14,531 nucleotides of DNA from Actinomycetota bacterium (lineage in GTDB: Bacteria > Actinomycetota > Actinomycetes > Actinomycetales > Microbacteriaceae). The stretch lies in the NCBI GenBank assembly GCA_009699665.1, contig WLNS01000022.1, positions 1 to 14,531 on the forward strand. Direction: 5' to 3'. Shown here piece after piece: positions 7,158 through 14,163 of this stretch (its first letter is position 1; the number at the start of each line of letters is the position of its first letter). The notes under the pieces were generated by a model. The model worked only from the letters and a program-made list of their open reading frames with translations. It was not told where the DNA came from and searched no databases. The translations under genes and the position numbers were made by a program.

Positions 7158-8525
7158 CTAGTCGAGTAGGAGCGCCGGTTCCTCGATGACAGCGGCCAAG
7201 TCGGCGAGGAATCTGCTGGCGACATCACCGTCAACGACACGGTGATCAAAACTTGCGCCAATCGTGGTCACCCAGGCAGGACGAATCTCGCCTTCGACGA
7301 CCCACGGTTTTTGCTTGATCGCCCCCAGTGCCACAATGCCGACCTCACCCGGATTCAGGATGGGCGTTCCGGTATCGACACCAAACACGCCAATATTCGT
7401 GACCGTTATGGTTCCCTCTTGCATGTCAGTGGGCTGCGTTTTGCCATCTCTCGCCGTGTTCGTCAAGTTCTCGAGCGCAACGGCTAACTCGAGAAGAGTC
7501 ATGTCTTGAGCCTCTTTGATGTTCGGCACGATCAAGCCCCGCGGCGTGGCGGCCGCGACGCCCAGATTGACGTAATTTCGCACAATGATCTCGGTATCGG
7601 TCCACGTCGAGTTAACGGTGGGGTTGCGCCGAACAGCCCAAATAATGGCCTTGGCCATGACGAGAAGCGGTGACACCTTCACTCCGGCAAAATCCGTCGA
7701 CGACTTGAGGCGCTTGACGAAATCCATGGTGCGTGTGGCATCAACGTCAACGAAGACGCTGACGTGCGGAGCCTTAAAGGCACTTTCCACCATGGCCGCG
7801 GCGATTGCCTTGCGCACGCCCTTCACGGGGATGCGCTCCTCGCGCTCGAGGGGTGTCTCGGGCGTGACAATGTTTCGAAAAACGCTGGCTTGCTTGGCAT
7901 GACGCACCACGTCATCCCGAGAAATCTCACCCGCAAGGCCCGTGCCAGAAACCGTCGACAAATCAACGTTCAAGTCTTTCGCCAGCTTGCGAATGGGCGG
8001 CTTTGCCAACACGGGAACCATATCGACAATCGGTGAAACAGTGGCTCGGCGGCCGCGCGCCGATTCGGTCTCGGCCGCATAGGTCGCCCGCGCGGCCGTG
8101 GCATGGCCGCGTCGCCGTCGCGTGACACCGTGTCCGGCCACCCCGTAACCCACCAAGACATCTCGCGGGGCCTCTTCGGTCATATCTTTGGTTCCCGTGG
8201 TTTCGCTCGTCTCAGTAACGAACACCTCATTGGGCATGGCGGCCTGCGCAAGCGTGGCCGTGGGTGACGTCAATTGCGCTTCTCCCGAAGACGCGATCGT
8301 GATGATCGCGGTGCCCACATCGACCGTGCTGCCCTCGGCAACGAGAAGTTCTTGAACAGTGCCAACGTAGGGGCTGGGTAGCTCAACCAGAGACTTCGCT
8401 GTCTCAATTTCTACCAACACCTGGTTGATGTCGACCTCGTCGCCGACAGCAACCTTCCACGAAACAATTTCTGCCTCGGTCAGGCCCTCGCCAACATCCG
8501 GGAGATAAAACTTTGAGACCGTCAT
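7158..8525 (-). CDS. bkdC: E2 dihydrolipoamide acyltransferase of a 2-oxoacid dehydrogenase complex
   Basis: A 455-residue core subunit that carries the acyl group on lipoate and transfers it to CoA in a branched-chain keto acid or pyruvate dehydrogenase complex. Domains in order: one lipoyl domain at residues 4-80 with Lys44 in IETAKSLVE as the lipoylation site; a flexible linker containing an Arg-rich patch (TRRRRGH, about 134-140); a peripheral subunit-binding domain around 172-208 (KPPIRKLAKDL...GTGLAGEISRDD); and the catalytic domain from about 230 with His428 and Asp432 in HRVVDG. A single lipoyl domain is typical of branched-chain-type E2. It is the last gene of the E1alpha-E1beta-E2 operon, 10 bp behind E1beta, with AGGAG 7 bases before its ATG overlapping the E1beta stop. 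No E3 gene is adjacent. Acetyl versus branched acyl specificity is not settled by sequence. Confidence 0.94.
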   Translation of the reverse strand: MTVSKFYLPDVGEGLTEAEIVSWKVAVGDEVDINQVLVEIETAKSLVELPSPYVGTVQELLVAEGSTVDVGTAIITIASSGEAQLTSPTATLAQAAMPNEVFVTETSETTGTKDMTEEAPRDVLVGYGVAGHGVTRRRRGHATAARATYAAETESARGRRATVSPIVDMVPVLAKPPIRKLAKDLNVDLSTVSGTGLAGEISRDDVVRHAKQASVFRNIVTPETPLEREERIPVKGVRKAIAAAMVESAFKAPHVSVFVDVDATRTMDFVKRLKSSTDFAGVKVSPLLVMAKAIIWAVRRNPTVNSTWTDTEIIVRNYVNLGVAAATPRGLIVPNIKEAQDMTLLELAVALENLTNTARDGKTQPTDMQEGTITVTNIGVFGVDTGTPILNPGEVGIVALGAIKQKPWVVEGEIRPAWVTTIGASFDHRVVDGDVASRFLADLAAVIEEPALLLD

Positions 8526-8532
8526 CTGATAG

Positions 8533-8537
8533 CTCCT
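8533..8537 (-). promoter_or_regulatory. Shine-Dalgarno AGGAG of E2, overlapping the E1beta stop
   Basis: Minus-strand TAGGAG joins the E1beta stop codon TAG (8538-8536) to an AGGAG site 7 bases from the E2 ATG. This arrangement favours coupled translation of the two subunits. Confidence 0.75.
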
Positions 8538-9516
8538 AGTAGCTCAGCACACGATCAACGGCGTCGAGCACGCGATCGGCATCAGGGAGGAAAATTGCCT
8601 CCAGTTTGGCCGGGGGGAAGGGAACGTCAAACCCAGAAACGCGCAAAACCGGTGCGCTGAGAAAGTAGAAAGCGCGCTCTGTCACCGTGGCGGCAATTTC
8701 AGAACCCACGCTCACATTGCCCGGCGCCTCTTGAGCAATTACGAGTCGGCCCGTTTTGCGCACAGACTCCAGAATGGGCGCATAGTCGATCGGAGAAATG
8801 GAACGCAGATCAATCACCTCGACGTCTGTGCCTTCCTCGGCCGCGATCTCCGCCGCCTGCAGAAGAACCGAGACCATGGCCCCGTGCCCGAGCAGGGTCA
8901 CATCAGCCCCCGTTCGAACAACTCGCGACGCGTGTAGGGGCGTTGAATTATGCGACGTATCCACGTCACCTTTGGGCCAGTAGCGGCTCTTAGGTTCAAA
9001 AAACATCACCGGATCGTTGCTCGCGATGGCCTCTTGAATCATCCAGTAGGCATCATGAGGTGTGCTCGGGCTGACCAGACGCAGTCCGGGCGTGTGGGCA
9101 AAATAGGCTTCGTTGCTTTCTTGGTGATGCTCGACCGCACCAATGTGTCCGCCGTAGGGGACGCGAATGACAACGGGAAAAGACATGTGGCCCTCGTGAC
9201 GATTCGTGAGTTTGGCCAATTGGCTGGTGATTTGGTCGAACGCGGGGTAAATGAAGCCGTCGAACTGAATCTCGCACACGGTTCGGTAACCGCGCATGGC
9301 CAAACCAATGGCCGTGCCGACGATGCCCGATTCGGCGAGCGGCGAATCGATTACCCGGTCGCCACCAAATTCGGATTTGAGCCCCTCGGTGACGCGAAAG
9401 ACGCCGCCCAGGGTGCCAATGTCTTCGCCCATCAGAAGTACTTTTGGGTCTTCGGCGAGCGCGCGGCGCAGGCCTTCGTTGATGGCTTTGCCCATGCCCA
9501 TGTTTTCAATGGCCAC
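8536..9516 (-). CDS. bkdB: E1 beta subunit of a 2-oxoacid (branched-chain/pyruvate) dehydrogenase
   Basis: A 326-residue transketolase-like subunit that, with E1alpha, forms the thiamine-diphosphate decarboxylase of the complex. It starts with MGKAINEGLRRAL and a GEDIGTLGGVFRVTEGL segment around residues 30-46, then SPLAESGIVG, FDGFIYPAFDQI and RVPYGGHIGAVEHHQES, all conserved in PdhB/BkdB proteins. The C-terminal lobe with GSEIAATVTERA and FPPAKLEAIFLPD is complete, and the length is normal. The assigned start is GTG 9516, immediately after the E1alpha stop in the same frame. ATG codons at 9501 and 9495 are alternatives; AGGTGG lies 11 bases before 9501. Abutting ORFs imply translational coupling, and a one-codon readthrough of the TAG would fuse the subunits. 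Confidence 0.94.
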   Translation of the reverse strand: MAIENMGMGKAINEGLRRALAEDPKVLLMGEDIGTLGGVFRVTEGLKSEFGGDRVIDSPLAESGIVGTAIGLAMRGYRTVCEIQFDGFIYPAFDQITSQLAKLTNRHEGHMSFPVVIRVPYGGHIGAVEHHQESNEAYFAHTPGLRLVSPSTPHDAYWMIQEAIASNDPVMFFEPKSRYWPKGDVDTSHNSTPLHASRVVRTGADVTLLGHGAMVSVLLQAAEIAAEEGTDVEVIDLRSISPIDYAPILESVRKTGRLVIAQEAPGNVSVGSEIAATVTERAFYFLSAPVLRVSGFDVPFPPAKLEAIFLPDADRVLDAVDRVLSY

Positions 9517-10722
9517 CTATGCGTCACCACCCTCCGCAGTCGGGGCTGCCTCCTGAACGGAATTGGCGTCAGGTGTCGGTGCGTTGCTTGACGCTGATTC
9601 TTGCTCACCAAAAGACGCCTCATAGTTTGCCAACCACGCGGCCTGTTCGGTCATCAGCGGGTGGGGATCGCTATAAACGTGGGAAAACATCGATGCCGGA
9701 TCGGGGTTTTCGATGGCCACGATCCGATGACGAATATCGGCCGAATAATCGGCACCCTCTTGGGCGACCTCATCAAAAAAGGCTTGTTCCACTCCCTTGT
9801 CTCGCAAATATGCCTCGAGCCGGGTAATGGGATCCCGGGCAATCCACGAACTCAGTTCGCTGTCGTCACGGTATTTGGTCGGGTCGTCGCTCGATGTGTG
9901 CGCGCCAATGCGGTAGGTCTCGGCCTCAATCATTGAGGGCCCGCGGCCCTGTCGGGCGTCGTCCATCAACTTGGCCGTCACGGCATAGCTGGCAAAAACG
10001 TCATTGCCATCAATTTGCACGCCCGGCATTCCATAGCCGTCGGCTCGCCGAAAGAGGGGAACACGTGCCTGAACGCTCACCGGAACAGAAATGGCCCAGT
10101 GGTTGTTCTGAACAAAGAAAACTTGAGGCGTCTGCTGGCTGGCCGCAAAGACCATCGCTTCGTGCACGTCACCCTGACTCGAGGCGCCGTCACCGAAATA
10201 GACGATAACGGCCTGGTCGGTCTCATAATTTCCGGTGGCGTAGTCGCCGTCAAACTTAATGCCCATCGCGTAGCCCGTCGCGTGCAGCGACTGGGAACCG
10301 ATGACCAAGGTGTACAAATGAAAATTGCGGAATCGCGGGTCGTTCGGGTTCCAGCCGCCGTGTGTCAAACCACGGAGCAGTCGGATGAGGTCAAACAGAT
10401 CAACGCCTCGAATCATGGCAATGGCGTGTTCCCGGTACGCGGGGAATATGTGGTCCTGCGGACGCGTGGCATGAGCAGAGCCGACCTGAGCACCTTCTTG
10501 GCCGTGACTCGGAATCCACAGGGCAAGTTGTCCCTGCCGCTGCAGGTTTGTGGCTTCGGTGTCGAACCGTCGAATCACCGACATGTCGCGGAAAAACCGC
10601 TTTATGTTGTCGTCGGTGAGCTGCTCGAAGTAGGGGAGAAACTCCTCAGCGCGCTCCGACGGAGCCAGGCTGCCGTCGGGTGCAAGCAGCTGGACCATGG
10701 GGTCACCGGTCGATTTTGCCAT
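9517..10722 (-). CDS. bkdA: E1 alpha subunit of a 2-oxoacid (branched-chain/pyruvate) dehydrogenase
   Basis: A 401-residue thiamine-diphosphate-binding subunit that decarboxylates 2-oxoacids and acylates the lipoyl group of E2. The diphosphate motif is complete: G177-D-G179, E188, then N206-N207 about 30 residues after GDG. IPSHGQEGAQVGSAHA and FPAYREHAIAMIRGV precede it, and YRIGAHTSSDDPTKYR follows, the usual phosphorylation-loop region of this family. A Ser/Ala/Pro/Glu-rich tail of about 28 residues ends the protein and looks disordered. First gene of the operon; ATG 10722 is chosen over the adjacent GTG 10725 because TAGGTT lies exactly 6 bases upstream. Actinobacteria usually make acetyl-CoA with AceE-type E1, so a branched-chain role supplying starter units for iso/anteiso lipids is inferred, not shown. 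Confidence 0.94.
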   Translation of the reverse strand: MAKSTGDPMVQLLAPDGSLAPSERAEEFLPYFEQLTDDNIKRFFRDMSVIRRFDTEATNLQRQGQLALWIPSHGQEGAQVGSAHATRPQDHIFPAYREHAIAMIRGVDLFDLIRLLRGLTHGGWNPNDPRFRNFHLYTLVIGSQSLHATGYAMGIKFDGDYATGNYETDQAVIVYFGDGASSQGDVHEAMVFAASQQTPQVFFVQNNHWAISVPVSVQARVPLFRRADGYGMPGVQIDGNDVFASYAVTAKLMDDARQGRGPSMIEAETYRIGAHTSSDDPTKYRDDSELSSWIARDPITRLEAYLRDKGVEQAFFDEVAQEGADYSADIRHRIVAIENPDPASMFSHVYSDPHPLMTEQAAWLANYEASFGEQESASSNAPTPDANSVQEAAPTAEGGDA

Positions 10723-10727
10723 CACCT

Positions 10728-10751
10728 AAACCTACCCGGAATCATAGGTTT
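10728..10751. promoter_or_regulatory. Inverted repeat AAACCTA-N10-TAGGTTT in the E1alpha/holin-like divergent promoter region
   Basis: Perfect 7-bp arms at 10728-10734 and 10745-10751 have a 10-bp spacer and nearly extend to 9-10 bp (CTAAACCTA against CTAAAACCTA on the other strand). The left arm contains the candidate E1alpha -10 hexamer TAGGTT (minus strand, 10734-10729). The right arm is the same hexamer facing the holin-like gene. It may be an operator for a regulator of the dehydrogenase operon or a symmetric pair of -10 boxes. Confidence 0.45.
10729..10734 (-). promoter_or_regulatory. Candidate -10 element of the E1alpha-E1beta-E2 operon (leaderless)
   Basis: Minus-strand TAGGTT is followed by TAGGTG and then ATG 10722, the 6-base spacing expected when transcription starts on the start codon. 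The intervening AGGTG directly touching ATG is too close to act as a ribosome site. It sits inside the left arm of the inverted repeat. Confidence 0.45.
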
Positions 10752-10768
10752 TAGTCGTCGAGTGATGC

Positions 10769-10774
10769 CATGAT
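10769..10774 (+). promoter_or_regulatory. Weak candidate -10 element of the holin-like gene
   Basis: CATGAT ends 6 bases before ATG 10781 and matches TATAAT at four of six positions. The TAGGTT at 10745-10750 is an alternative -10 that would give a leader of about 24 bases. No Shine-Dalgarno sequence is visible. Confidence 0.25.
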
Positions 10775-10780
10775 GGTCAT

Positions 10781-11194
10781 ATGCGTAGGTTCCTGTTATC
10801 CACCGTTATCAACGCCGTCGCCCTGTGGGTGACCACGGCCGTCGGCATTGGCGTCACGATCGTGGCAAACGGCGAACCTCTCACGGCGGGGGGCGGCAAC
10901 CTCTGGGCCTTCATCCTCACCCTGCTCGTCACCGCAGTGCTTTTTGGTCTGGTCAATGGGACCATCGGCCGAATTGTTCGCTTTCTCGCGTTTCCCCTCT
11001 TCATCCTGACACTGGGCCTCTTGGCGCTGGTGGTCAACGCCCTGTTAATGCTGTTCGTCTCGTGGCTCAGCTCGATTATCGGCTTCGGCCTTCACGTCGA
11101 CGGATTCTGGCCCGGATTTTGGGGTGCCATTATTCTGAGTCTCGTGTCGTGGCTGCTGGGTTTGCTCCTGCGGCCCAATCGCCCCCAAGACTAA
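10781..11194 (+). CDS. YvlD / phage holin superfamily IV-like small membrane protein
   Basis: A 137-residue, very hydrophobic protein with four predicted helices: about residues 7-29, 42-62, 67-95 and 112-130. The pattern and segments such as NGTIGRIVRFLAFPLFILTLG match the chromosomal YvlD/Phage_holin_4_2 group. Despite the family name these are resident bacterial proteins linked mainly to envelope stress in Bacillus; function here is unknown and no phage genes are nearby. ATG 10781 is the first start after the E1alpha promoter region. Its TAA stop overlaps the TAG stop of the hydrolase on the other strand (shared CTAA at 11191-11194). Confidence 0.87.
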   Translation: MRRFLLSTVINAVALWVTTAVGIGVTIVANGEPLTAGGGNLWAFILTLLVTAVLFGLVNGTIGRIVRFLAFPLFILTLGLLALVVNALLMLFVSWLSSIIGFGLHVDGFWPGFWGAIILSLVSWLLGLLLRPNRPQD

Positions 11195-12339
11195 GACGAG
11201 CGATCCACCCGCCAGTCCGTGGCCACGCACACTTCTGATTCTCGTCTGACGAAAAGCTGCCGTTCCGTCGCGCGCAGCAGGGGACTCGTTGACGCATCAA
11301 AGGCGTGAGCGGTTGAGCGGTAGCTGCTGAGATGATGCGCCCCGAGTGAATCGTTACTCGTTACCGGTGCATCTCGTCGAAACGTCACATCCACCTTGCC
11401 CGGCGGTGTTTGGCCGCCTAAGGCCGGGACGGGGTCATTCGTGTTCTCGATGGCAACGATACGAACGCCCGCGGGCATCTCTACCCGAGCGGTGGGGGCA
11501 CCAACAAGCACGACGTCGGACACGTTCGGATTGCCAAGCGCCGTAACACGCTGAGCGATGAGCCCGCCTTGTGAGTGTCCGACAACGACCACGTTGTCGG
11601 CGGACGTAACAGCGGGGCTCTGCATTATTTTTCTCACGCCGACTTCGCTGTCAGATTGCTGGCCCGCGATGGCCACAAGATTCGAGGTCATATCCCACGG
11701 TTCTTTTCCGCCATTGAGGGCACTCGTCACGGTGCCCCCGATATAGACGAAGGCCGTCGTTGATGTGCGCTCGACGCGCACCTGAGGTTTATCTGCGGCA
11801 ACGGCCGGAATGCGCGAGATGAGGTCAACCATTGACGCCGGCGGCCGACACGGCTCGTCTGAACCTGGATTTGTCGAAATGTGGTGGGCGGACTGCCGAA
11901 TGGGACGCACGCCGGTGGCCACGATGCTTCGAGAAAATTGCTCGGTTGCCTGTGTCATTGTCTGTCGAAAGAACGACACCGAACGGGCGGTGGGATGCGC
12001 GAAAGCGACGAGGCCGGCCATCAGGGATGTGCCAACGACTGCCGGATTCCAGGTTGTGGCCACGACTTGCCAGAAATTCTGGCCGTGCGATTCATTGAAC
12101 TCGTAGCGCTGGGCAAGGTGGGCGATGGTTTGGGCATCGTTGCGCGCCATTCGAGCAAGTCGAGCCAAAACCTGCGCGATTCTGTGCTGCGGACCAACCG
12201 TCGGCAGCACGTGAGACTCATGCGCGGAACGCAATCGTGAGGCGCAGTTATCTAGGTGCAGGGCCCAGTTGTCGAGGCCTGACGCCAGCATGTGCAGGTG
12301 CTCTGTTGAAACGTCAATAACTGCGTCGCCATCGCTCAT
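11191..12339 (-). CDS. Alpha/beta hydrolase with N-terminal helical (WXG100-like) domain
   Basis: A 382-residue protein with a C-terminal lipase/esterase-type domain. The nucleophile elbow GHSQGG has Ser256 after a hydrophobic VVVV strand. Asp302 in ENTNDPVP and His335/His336 in GAHHLSSY complete a plausible triad. Residues 1-80 look like an antiparallel helical pair (IDVSTEHLHMLASGL..., then RIAQVLARLARMARNDAQTI...), as in ESX-related proteins. A mildly hydrophobic stretch lies at about 100-115; there is no clear signal peptide. The upstream small gene ends in TGA at 12347-12345. A GTG at 12348 would overlap it by 4 bp (GTGA), but ATG 12339 has GGGGTG 6-7 bases upstream and is preferred. The hydrolase call is firm; the substrate, and whether it is secreted, are unknown. 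Confidence 0.8.
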   Translation of the reverse strand: MSDGDAVIDVSTEHLHMLASGLDNWALHLDNCASRLRSAHESHVLPTVGPQHRIAQVLARLARMARNDAQTIAHLAQRYEFNESHGQNFWQVVATTWNPAVVGTSLMAGLVAFAHPTARSVSFFRQTMTQATEQFSRSIVATGVRPIRQSAHHISTNPGSDEPCRPPASMVDLISRIPAVAADKPQVRVERTSTTAFVYIGGTVTSALNGGKEPWDMTSNLVAIAGQQSDSEVGVRKIMQSPAVTSADNVVVVGHSQGGLIAQRVTALGNPNVSDVVLVGAPTARVEMPAGVRIVAIENTNDPVPALGGQTPPGKVDVTFRRDAPVTSNDSLGAHHLSSYRSTAHAFDASTSPLLRATERQLFVRRESEVCVATDWRVDRSS

Positions 12340-12344
12340 GCCCG

Positions 12345-12635
12345 TCACCCCAGCGACGCATGAGCCCCCGCATGTCGCTCCAAATCATCGCGACAGGTCT
12401 CGAGCAGATGAACGGCCGCGGTCATGTGTTGACGAAAGAGATAATGGCTGGGCGCCATCCAGTGCGGGCTATCTGCCGAGAGGCGCCGTGCTTCATTCTC
12501 GAGGTCTGTGAGGAGCCGGAGGAGTGCGGCCTGCTCGTGAAACGCGGGCATCACCATGCCGGCATCATGCTGAGGCATCATCACGGAGTCATAGTGGCGG
12601 GCGACCAGAAGGCGGCGCGCCCCCTCGCGACTCAT
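12345..12635 (-). CDS. Small WXG100-like helical protein, function unknown
   Basis: A 96-residue protein I do not recognise by name. Residues 30-52 form one amphipathic helix (FHEQAALLRLLTDLENEARR). A turn holds Trp59, and F67-R68 starts a second helix to about residue 88 (YLFRQHMTAAVHLLETC). The helix-W-helix layout, size and the W...FR pattern recall WXG100 proteins and their actinobacterial relatives, although the Gly of WXG is Ala here (W59-M-A). It is co-directional with, and just ahead of, the hydrolase, separated or overlapped by only a few bases, so co-translation is likely. The start is uncertain: ATG 12635 lacks a ribosome site. ATG 12581 (residue 19), preceded by TATGAC 6 bases upstream, would remove an Arg-rich leader and give 78 residues. 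Confidence 0.6.
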   Translation of the reverse strand: MSREGARRLLVARHYDSVMMPQHDAGMVMPAFHEQAALLRLLTDLENEARRLSADSPHWMAPSHYLFRQHMTAAVHLLETCRDDLERHAGAHASLG

Positions 12636-12664
12636 GTGGACAAACGTCGATCAGGGACTGTCGT

Positions 12665-12670
12665 GGGAGA
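12665..12670 (+). promoter_or_regulatory. Shine-Dalgarno-like GGGAGA before purB
   Basis: GGGAGA lies 8 bases before ATG 12679 and decides that start over the in-frame ATG 12634. The overlapping TGG-GAGAAT (12664-12672) could instead be an extended -10 with leaderless spacing; sequence alone does not separate the two. Confidence 0.45.
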
Positions 12671-12678
12671 ATAGAAGC

Positions 12679-14067
12679 ATGACGTTGCCACCCCAGGTAT
12701 TGAGTCCACTCGATGGTCGCTACCGTGAGGCCGTCGCCCCCCTCGCAGAATTCCTTTCGGAAGCGGGACTCAATCGTGCGCGCACTCACGTAGAAGTTGA
12801 GTGGATCATCTTCCTGACGCAGCAAGGTCTTTTTGGCACGTCGCCGCTCTCGAATGACGCCGTTACGGCTCTGCGGGCTCACGTTTCTGATTTTGGCCAG
12901 AACGACATCGACGCGTTGGCCGAACTTGAGGCCGTAACCCGGCACGATGTCAAAGCCGTCGAATATCTGGTGCGGTCTTGGCTCGAGGCTGAGGGGCTCA
13001 GCTCCCTTGCCGAACTCACGCACATTACGTGTACGAGTGAAGACATCAACAACCTGTCGTACGCCCTGACCGTGCGAGATGCATTGGAAAAAATCTGGCT
13101 TCCCACGTTCGAGAGCACCATCAGCGGACTGCGCACTCTCGCTCAGAGCCACGCGAATACACCCATGCTCTCGCGCACCCACGGTCAGCCAGCGACACCC
13201 ACGACCTTGGGCAAAGAAATGGCGGTCTTCGTTTATCGGCTTGACCGCGTTCGTCGTCAGATTTCTGAGAATGAGTTTCTCGGAAAGTTCAGTGGTGCTG
13301 CGGGAAACTTTGCCGCCCACCGAATCGCTGAGCCCGAGGCGGACTGGCCGGCTCTGAGTAAATCGTTCGTGGAATCGCTGGGCCTTACGTGGAACCCCCT
13401 GACGACTCAGATTGAGTCACACGATTGGCAGGCCGAACTTTACGCTCGCATGGTTCACGCAAACAGAATCTTGCACAACGCCGCCACCGACATCTGGACG
13501 TATGTCTCGCTGGGTTACTTCAGGCAAATTCCGCAGGAGGGCGCTACCGGCTCCTCGACGATGCCGCACAAAATAAACCCCATCCGGTTTGAGAATGCCG
13601 AGGCAAATCTCGAAATTTCCTGTGCCCTGCTTGACAGTCTTGCCGCCACGCTCGTCACGAGCCGCATGCAACGAGACCTCACTGATTCGTCAACGCAGCG
13701 CAACATCGGCGTGGCTTTTGGCCACTCGCTCCTCGCGCTACAAAATCTGAGCCGTGGGCTCACCGAACTTGACGTGGCCGTCGACGCTCTCGCCGCCGAC
13801 CTCGAGCAAAACTGGGAGGTGCTGGGCGAAGCCATCCAAACGATCATTCGAGCCGAAGTGCTTGCCGGTCGTTCGACGATTAGCGACCCCTATGCCCTTC
13901 TCAAGGAACTCACTCGGGGTAAGCGTCTGACCGCGCAGGATCTTCGTGATTTTGTGTCCCGGCTGGACGTTTCGGACGAGGCCAAGAGTCGCCTCATGGC
14001 GCTCACGCCCGCTACCTACGTGGGGGATTCTGCAGCCCTTGTTGGTTACCTCACGAATTCCGGCTAG
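12679..14067 (+). CDS. purB: Adenylosuccinate lyase
   Basis: A 462-residue enzyme of the fumarase/aspartase superfamily that releases fumarate from SAICAR and from adenylosuccinate in purine synthesis; it works as a cytoplasmic tetramer. The N-terminus LSPLDGRYREAV is that of the E. coli-type PurB. TSEDINNLSYAL precedes the general-acid region TRTHGQP with His168. The superfamily signature GSSTMPHKINP carries the catalytic Ser293 (neighbour Ser292), followed by IRFENAEANLEIS. Length is as expected. ATG 12679 matches the family N-terminus; the frame is open to ATG 12634, which would add 15 unconserved residues. It is divergent from the WXG-like/hydrolase pair. Its last codons lie in the first degenerate copy of a 17-bp tandem repeat. 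Confidence 0.97.
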   Translation: MTLPPQVLSPLDGRYREAVAPLAEFLSEAGLNRARTHVEVEWIIFLTQQGLFGTSPLSNDAVTALRAHVSDFGQNDIDALAELEAVTRHDVKAVEYLVRSWLEAEGLSSLAELTHITCTSEDINNLSYALTVRDALEKIWLPTFESTISGLRTLAQSHANTPMLSRTHGQPATPTTLGKEMAVFVYRLDRVRRQISENEFLGKFSGAAGNFAAHRIAEPEADWPALSKSFVESLGLTWNPLTTQIESHDWQAELYARMVHANRILHNAATDIWTYVSLGYFRQIPQEGATGSSTMPHKINPIRFENAEANLEISCALLDSLAATLVTSRMQRDLTDSSTQRNIGVAFGHSLLALQNLSRGLTELDVAVDALAADLEQNWEVLGEAIQTIIRAEVLAGRSTISDPYALLKELTRGKRLTAQDLRDFVSRLDVSDEAKSRLMALTPATYVGDSAALVGYLTNSG

Positions 14068-14128
14068 CTCACCAGCTGGGCGAGCTCCTCAGCGGGGCGA
14101 GCTCCTCAGCGGTGCTTGCTCACCAGCG
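14061..14128. repeat. 17-bp tandem repeat, two perfect and two degenerate copies, over the purB stop
   Basis: GGGCGAGCTCCTCAGCG occurs perfectly at 14078-14094 and 14095-14111. Flanking units at 14061-14077 and 14112-14128 each match it at 12 of 17 positions and share CTCACCAG with each other. The array begins in the last purB codons and fills much of the 121-bp convergent gap 14068-14188. Confidence 0.8.
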
Positions 14129-14133
14129 GTGCC

Positions 14134-14154
14134 AGCCCGAAAGTCGAACGGGCT
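14134..14154. terminator. Possible bidirectional stem-loop between purB and the last gene
   Basis: AGCCCG at 14134-14139 pairs with CGGGCT at 14149-14154 around a 9-base loop. It lies between two convergent genes, where a shared terminator is expected. There is no T-tract on either side, so function is uncertain. Confidence 0.35.
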
Positions 14155-14163
14155 CACGAACGG

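Noticed and set aside
10781..11194. Holin-like protein as evidence of a prophage
   Set aside because: This group (YvlD-like) is widespread as chromosomal membrane proteins; no endolysin, integrase, structural gene or attachment-site repeat is present.
12360..12674. Plus-strand open frame opposite the WXG-like gene
   Set aside because: Composition is irregular (His and Arg clusters), with no family resemblance; the minus frame is coupled to the hydrolase and has a coherent helical pattern.
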